The notes beneath the pieces were generated by a model. It ran no database searches and was not told where the DNA came from. It saw nothing but the letters and a program-made list of their open reading frames with translations. From Marsupella aquatica (lineage: Eukaryota > Marchantiophyta), in assembly GCA_973895155.1 (NCBI GenBank), contig OZ316898.1, positions 19,158,001 through 19,222,000 of the forward strand: 64,000 bases of DNA, in the 5' to 3' direction. The position numbers and the translations under genes were made by a program. Positions 59,294 to 64,000 of this stretch are shown here, piece after piece. The first letter of the stretch is position 1. Each line of letters starts with the position of its first letter.

Positions 59294-59523
59294 ATCACGC
59301 GCAAAGTTTTGAGAGAATAAACACCCTAAAATTTAAGTTAATAAAGTATTTTTACCCCTAACTTAATGGAATATTCCAAGAATATTCTCAAATTTTATTT
59401 TAAAACCCCTATGATTTTTACAATTCTCAAAATTGGATTAAAGTAACCCTAATGTTCTTCAACAAAAATTTAAAAGTATTTCACTAAACTCAATAAAAAA
59501 CCTATACTTATTCGCGCGTGATG
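59294..59523 (-). mobile_element. MITE copy 2 (same family as 18154-18390)
   Basis: About 230 bp, AT-rich, with inverted ends ATCACGCGCAAAG (left) and ATTCGCGCGTGAT (right). In reverse orientation it aligns with the insertion in the second Copia element over most of its length. It lies 62 bp beyond the Mutator-like element's target duplication. Confidence 0.7.
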
Positions 59524-61384
59524 GGTTGGAAGAAAATAAATGAGGACCCTGAGGGTTTCACCTCCCAAATTGCACCAAAGAAGATGGACCCCATGGCATC
59601 ACATGAATTTGCTTTTAGAACAAATTCACAAGTGCCCTGCATCTTGTAAAACATTGCCATGCAGATAGCATTGCTCCTCAATTGTCATAAATAGCTTGAA
59701 TATTTTAGCTTAAAGTTTGCTCAATTCAAGTCTACAGTTTTCTTCATCAGGCCTCAAGATGTTCAAGCAAAAAACATTCTTTCAGGCCAAAACAAGATGT
59801 CAAGGGAGGGCAAATTTTGAGGCAAAAAAAGATGTTGAGGCAAGAAAAGATGTTGAGGCATAAAAGATTGTCAACACACAAAAAGATGTTGAGGGAAGGC
59901 AAAAATATCAAGAAGCAAGAAAACATAGGCTTTGCAAGGTAGACGTTAACACAAGTTATGTGTCATTGCGGCCATATAGTTGTTGCAGGTCAGTACTTTT
60001 CATGAAAATGTGTGTTTTAAGAAAGGTGGAGATTTACAGAAGATTTGTATTAGCACCTACACACTCTGAATTTAAATTAAAAAACATTGATTTCATTTTT
60101 ATCCTATTTTTGGGGCAAGAGACAGAAAAGGCACAGAAAAGTTTGATTTCATACATAGAATGTTTTTGTTTTCAGTAGTGTTTTCAAGGGATCCATTCCT
60201 GCTTAAGACTTGCATCCATAAGTTGTATTTGTGAATATTATTTCTTTGCATTTATATATTACGCTCTCTGTTTAATTTTATCCATGTTGTGTTAGACAAC
60301 CTCAGAATCATGGGAGAGTGAAAGTGACCCATATAAGTTCATGATTACTGCGATGCCAACTGCACATTTTGGCCCCTAGTTACCCTGCCTGCTTTACTGT
60401 AAACCAGTAAAGCCCACTATACTAGGACCTTGCCCAATAAATTAAGGTAACCAAACCAGGACTTGCCAAACATTTTGGAGGAGATGGGATCCTGTTTTTT
60501 TTAAATGAGTAAAGACTCCCTCACTTCTGTTATAATACTTCTGTTATAATTTAAGTTGACCCAGGTGGGACTGTAGATGTCATGGACCCTATCTTCCATT
60601 GCTGCAAGTTGCAGTCTTCAATTTGTATTTGAGTTTACTAGCCCACTGACCATGTGTAAACTGCAAATAGATCAGTTGTTGTTGAGGCCCAGTTGTCATC
60701 AGTGCGGCAATATCTGTTTGTTGCACCAAAATATGGATGTGAGGCAAAAACAAATGCATGTGAAGGAAGGAAATGTTGGTGTTCCGATCATTCTTTGTTT
60801 GGCATTTATTTTTAGGTCTAGAGTATTGTGTAACTGTAACTAGCTTAACTGTAGTCAGGCACTTGGTTAAAGTTAGATGTACCATCATTATACTCACCAC
60901 TTAGCTAGTGAATGGAACTTAAACTCATTGGTACATAGTCATCTAAAACTAAGATATGAAGAGCTTAGTTTGTGCAGACTTGGCATCATGGCCAATGGTC
61001 TTAAAGTATGATAAAACTCTCTAGTGTGTGACATGACCTCTGGTGAGATTAATCATATATCTCTTGCTCGATTACTTGTGTGTTCGTTAGATGTTGTACT
61101 GTATATGCACATTATTTGTCTTTGAGTAGCAGTTGTTTGCTTAACAATCTTCTGAACTATGCAAACAATTGTCATAGTTGGGTGGTTATACATTGTTGTT
61201 GCAAAAATGTTATTATTTTGGCCCGTATTTTGGTTTATGCTATGTGTGAGTGCAAGATGGGCAACAGAGGCCCGGGCATCCTGTTCTCCCCTCCCCCCGG
61301 CATCCTTTTCTTTTGCCCCACAGATTATTTTTGTTTGCCTCCCATCCTGTTTTTTTCGTCCCCCCCCCCCTGAAAGGCCGAAAG
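59524..61384. other. Intergenic with short degenerate repeats
   Basis: At 59795-59900 a unit of 17-20 bp (AAAAGATGTTGAGGCA) repeats five to six times with drift. 61290-61375 is a C/T-rich run beside the SINE end. No gene is supported. Confidence 0.55.
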
Positions 61385-61697
61385 CATACTTAGCCAACAG
61401 AGGATAGACTTTCTGTTTTGGAGCTTGCAATTCTAGATAGGATAGCCACAAGGGGACAATACCCATTGATCCGACAGGGACTCAGACCAGGAGGGAGAGA
61501 GGGTTGAACCAGGGCCCCAAAGCGGACCAGCAAGGGCTAGGGGCTGAGGAGAAACCAGGACTCCCACCACAACACCACATCCACATATACACAAACATAC
61601 CCTCCACACCCCTTGCGTGTGGAGGAGGACTGAACCTCGGACCTCTTGGTTCTAAGCTCATCCCCTGACCAACTGACCAAGGCTCCCCTTCTTTTCA
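61385..61697 (-). mobile_element. tRNA-derived SINE with clear promoter boxes
   Basis: Read on the minus strand from 61697, the head GCCTTGGTCAGTTGGTCAGG holds a box-A-like element (TTGGTCAGTTGG), and GTCCGAGGTTCAGTCCTCC holds a box-B-like element (GGTTCAGTCC), the two internal RNA polymerase III promoter parts of a tRNA. The body that follows is shared with the copy at 30005-30300. This suggests a family of about 300 bp. It has no coding capacity and depends on a LINE for movement. Confidence 0.7.
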
Positions 61698-62124
61698 TTT
61701 TCTTCCACCCCATGGCCCTCGCTTTCCTTAATTGTGCTGCGGCTTCCTGAGGCTCCTTTACTCCCCCCTTTGCTTCCCTCTAACATGATTAAAAAGAAAA
61801 ATAAACTAAACTAAAAAATGGACATCTACAGTACTAGGCTGCACAAAGCCAAAAAGCTTTCACACCAATGTACTTCTCATGTACTTGTTGTATGCGAGAA
61901 AGTACTCAGTCGATGCAGGGGCCTGATAGGCATGATTGTAGTGTACTGTAGCCAGCACATATAACTTGTACTTTCAGATGTACCTGGTTTACCACTCTAA
62001 AAGTGGGTATGCCCTTTCCGTCAATCCAAAAGTGTCCCGACCGAGTTCAACAGGTGATCTCTGATCGCATGCACCGTTCACCCTTTCTAGCATGCTTTCC
62101 GACGCACCCTCTGACTTGGTTTGA
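61698..62124. other. Spacer before the retroelement ORF
   Basis: It contains, at about 61983-62032, a sequence (ATGTACCTGGTTTACCACTC, GTCAATCCAAAAG) that recurs as a diverged direct repeat at about 63139-63192 on the far side of the ORF. Confidence 0.55.
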
Positions 62125-62931
62125 GCGCGTCTTTTATCCGGTTCGGGCGTTGGTTCGGGGGCTTGGTTATCTGCGAGCCCATTGTGGGCCCCCTTTCGTA
62201 TGAGTTCTTTTGTCTTCACCACTTCCATGCGCCTCCGTCTTGGTCTTCCCCACCCATGCCTCCTTGGGCAACCCACATGTGTTTGTGGAGCGCCCTTGGA
62301 TAGGGGGGGAATCCATATCCTACGATGTGGTCATGGTAGTGAGCGGACGGCGCCACACGATGACATCCGGGATGTGGTAGCCGCCATCGCTCGTGATTCC
62401 GGGTATCATGTTATGATGGAGCAACGACATGTGTTACCACCCCGGGATGGAGTACCGGACAGGCATCGGGCCGATTTGGTTTTCTCTCGCGCTGGTGTTC
62501 GTGCCCTTGGGGATGTGGTTGTTGCTGACCCCACTAGTGGAGCCAATTTGGCATCCGCTGCCCACATCCCAGGTCATGCTGCCACGAGGGCTGCTCGCCT
62601 CAAGGAGGAGGCTTATGCTACGCGTTACCCAGGGGACCTTTTCTACCCGTTTGCCGTGGAGGTCTTTGGAGCGTTGCACCCGACTTTTGACCAGTTCTTG
62701 CGCTCCTGTGCGGTTCATTATGTCGAGCGGCGGCCTTATCCACCAGTCTCTGTTATCACATCCTTTTTTAGACAGAGGGTGTCCATTGCACTTCAGCGTG
62801 CACAGGCCTTCACTATCCTTCGTAGAGGCGAGGCGGTTGGAGTCCGGGCATCTAGTCGGATTCCATTGCTTGACCCCCCTATGCAGTTCACGACGGAGCT
62901 TTATCAGGCCCATTACTTTGCCGTTGGGTAG
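62125..62931 (+). CDS. Retroelement C-terminal region: zinc knuckle plus restriction-like nuclease
   Basis: Open from 62125 to a TAG at 62929-62931, with ATG at 62200. It begins FRMSSFVFTTSMRLRLGLPH, then a zinc-binding-like stretch CVCGAPLDRGGIHILRCGHG (C-x-C ... H-x3-C), then a PD-(D/E)XK-like core: HRADLVFSRAGVRALGDVVV, ADPTSG, RLKEEAYATRYPG and FYPFAVEVFGALHPTFDQF. The arrangement resembles the C-terminal end of non-LTR-type retroelement polyproteins with a restriction-like endonuclease, which nick the target for reverse transcription. No reverse transcriptase is found upstream. The frame 62003-62203 in another register may be its damaged preceding part. GC content is clearly higher than in the flanks, which fits an inserted element. 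It is likely a 5'-truncated copy rather than a working gene. A second remnant lies at 57829-58104. Confidence 0.6.
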   Translation, partial: ARLLSGSGVGSGAWLSASPLWAPFRMSSFVFTTSMRLRLGLPHPCLLGQPTCVCGAPLDRGGIHILRCGHGSERTAPHDDIRDVVAAIARDSGYHVMMEQRHVLPPRDGVPDRHRADLVFSRAGVRALGDVVVADPTSGANLASAAHIPGHAATRAARLKEEAYATRYPGDLFYPFAVEVFGALHPTFDQFLRSCAVHYVERRPYPPVSVITSFFRQRVSIALQRAQAFTILRRGEAVGVRASSRIPLLDPPMQFTTELYQAHYFAVG

Positions 62932-64000
62932 TCTTTAGGTTTGTGTGTCCTTTGTTCTCCTTGGGCTGGGCTTGTGCCTGGTCTTTTTTGTGTTTGCTCT
63001 TTGGCCTTTTGGCCTTTTTTCTTGTTTTCCCTTGATTGGGTTTTTTGGCCTGTGGGATCCTGTCTCCCGGTCCAGCACCTCCTGCTCTTTGGCAGTTTGA
63101 TATATAAAAGTGTCAGAAAATATTGGAAAACATTTGACATGTACCTTGTACCTTACTCTAATAGTGGGCACCGCCTTTCTGTCAATCCAAGAGAAAATTC
63201 CTTGGTGGGGCAGATATTTGATAAACTTCTTGGCGGTTAATGTTGTTTTTGTGAGGTGCTGGTAATGCCTTATAACAAGCACTATCTTGTTCGATGACTT
63301 AAAATCACCACTGGCCATATGAAAGGGGAAGTGTCCAAAACTTCTCCCTTTTTCGAATTACTCTCCTCTAGAGTAATACTTTGCGCCACAATTTTAGTAA
63401 TGTAGTAAATATGGTGAAATCTAGTAGGGAGTCTCAAAGTTGGGTCATTAATGAAAGTTACGGATTGTGTTATATCCCATAACTCAAGTTATGCGACCCA
63501 GTTATAGAATTTAAAAAATGGGGGGAGGTAACATTGACCCGCCCCATAAGGCAGGAGTTACGGTCTCACCTGTCTCATAACATATATTATTTTCCCCTCA
63601 ATTCTTGATTAGTCGCCACCTCAAATGCAGCAGCGATCACCATGTTAGGAGCAAATCCCATGTGTCTTCAGTCGCGGCTTTCCGGAATTCCTTATTTTTG
63701 CCTAATGTTGCAGGAAAGTTACAGGTTAAGTGTTGAGCCCGAGGACTTTCCTTACGGTAGCCGAAGATCTGCTCCCATAATTTTTACGGGAGTTCCCATA
63801 ATACTTGAGTTATGGGAGTGCCTTATCTTGTTAAGGCCTCGGTTAAGGCCAAGCTTTGAGATGCCCTAGTGGATCCAAGTTTTTTTCATGGCTAGTGACA
63901 CTTTAAAACTTGAACTGGAGAAACTTCGTATATGGCAAAGCCAACGAGTTCCAAGGCCCACAAAACATGAGGAAAAAAACCAGACAGAAGCTTGAACTTT
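62932..64000. other. Terminal spacer with a possible foldback element
   Basis: 62940-63060 is a T/G-rich run (TTTGGCCTTTTGGCC) that may be the 3' tail of the retroelement. The direct-repeat partner lies at about 63139-63192. GGGGAAGTGTCCAAA at about 63327 resembles motifs at 43.2 kb. CCCATAACTCAAGT (63476-63489) and its inverse ACTTGAGTTATGGG (63803-63816) enclose 341 bp with further TTATGGG words, a candidate MITE. No gene is seen. Confidence 0.5.

Noticed and set aside
61625-61692. Possible true tRNA gene on the minus strand
   Set aside because: Box A and B are tRNA-like, but the sequence does not close a cloverleaf and continues into a body shared with another copy, so it is a SINE head.

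Overview
The window looks like nuclear DNA of a land plant, probably a seed-free one (bryophyte, lycophyte or fern), but the species cannot be fixed from the sequence alone. It holds spliced host genes of plant type: a RABA/Rab11 GTPase, a U11/U12-48K minor-spliceosome protein, a CTF2/MO1-type FAD monooxygenase, a plastid-type ribonuclease-inhibitor-like LRR protein and a DOXC-class 2-oxoglutarate oxygenase. These sit in a transposon-rich, tandem-repeat-rich setting. I see no operons, ribosome binding sites, CRISPR arrays, rRNA or true tRNA genes. Left third (1-24100): nested transposons. Positions 1-13310 appear to be the right-hand part of a very large CACTA (En/Spm) DNA transposon whose left end lies outside the window. 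It carries a 408-bp tandem array (1-1510), a gene for an EDM2-like multi-PHD protein (4864-5577), a three-exon TNP2 transposase (6965-10755), a five-exon TNPA-like second gene (10840-12324), an array of about 25 copies of a 12-bp TGACA-containing unit (12685-12990) and a CACTAGTG terminus (13297-13310). It interrupts an older minus-strand Copia element (13311-16447) in the linker between integrase and reverse transcriptase. A second, complete Copia element (16965-23955) has 341-bp LTRs differing at 6 sites and a CTAAG target duplication. It sits in a 47-bp minisatellite and has itself taken three insertions. Middle (24100-43300): an intronless RABA gene on the minus strand (27382-28041) with a duplicated, G-rich upstream region; a SINE copy (about 30000-30300); a complex tandem array (31320-32020); the U11-48K-like gene (32678-36417), which has an apparent one-base frame break; and a broken FAD-monooxygenase gene (38408-40778, minus) with a stop codon and no C-terminal FAD motif. 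Right third (43300-64000): the single-exon LRR gene (44879-46867), the four-exon 2-oxoglutarate oxygenase gene (50464-53596, complete iron and 2OG ligands), a 78-bp minisatellite, a 1000-bp Mutator-like foldback element with a perfect 10-bp target duplication (58223-59222), a second copy of the MITE that had entered the second Copia element, a second SINE copy, and two remnants of a retroelement C-terminal domain of restriction-endonuclease-like type on opposite strands. The host genes are unrelated housekeeping or metabolic loci and form no shared pathway. The most interesting unit is the CACTA element, because a transposon carrying a chromatin-reader gene of the family that controls transposon heterochromatin could influence its own silencing.
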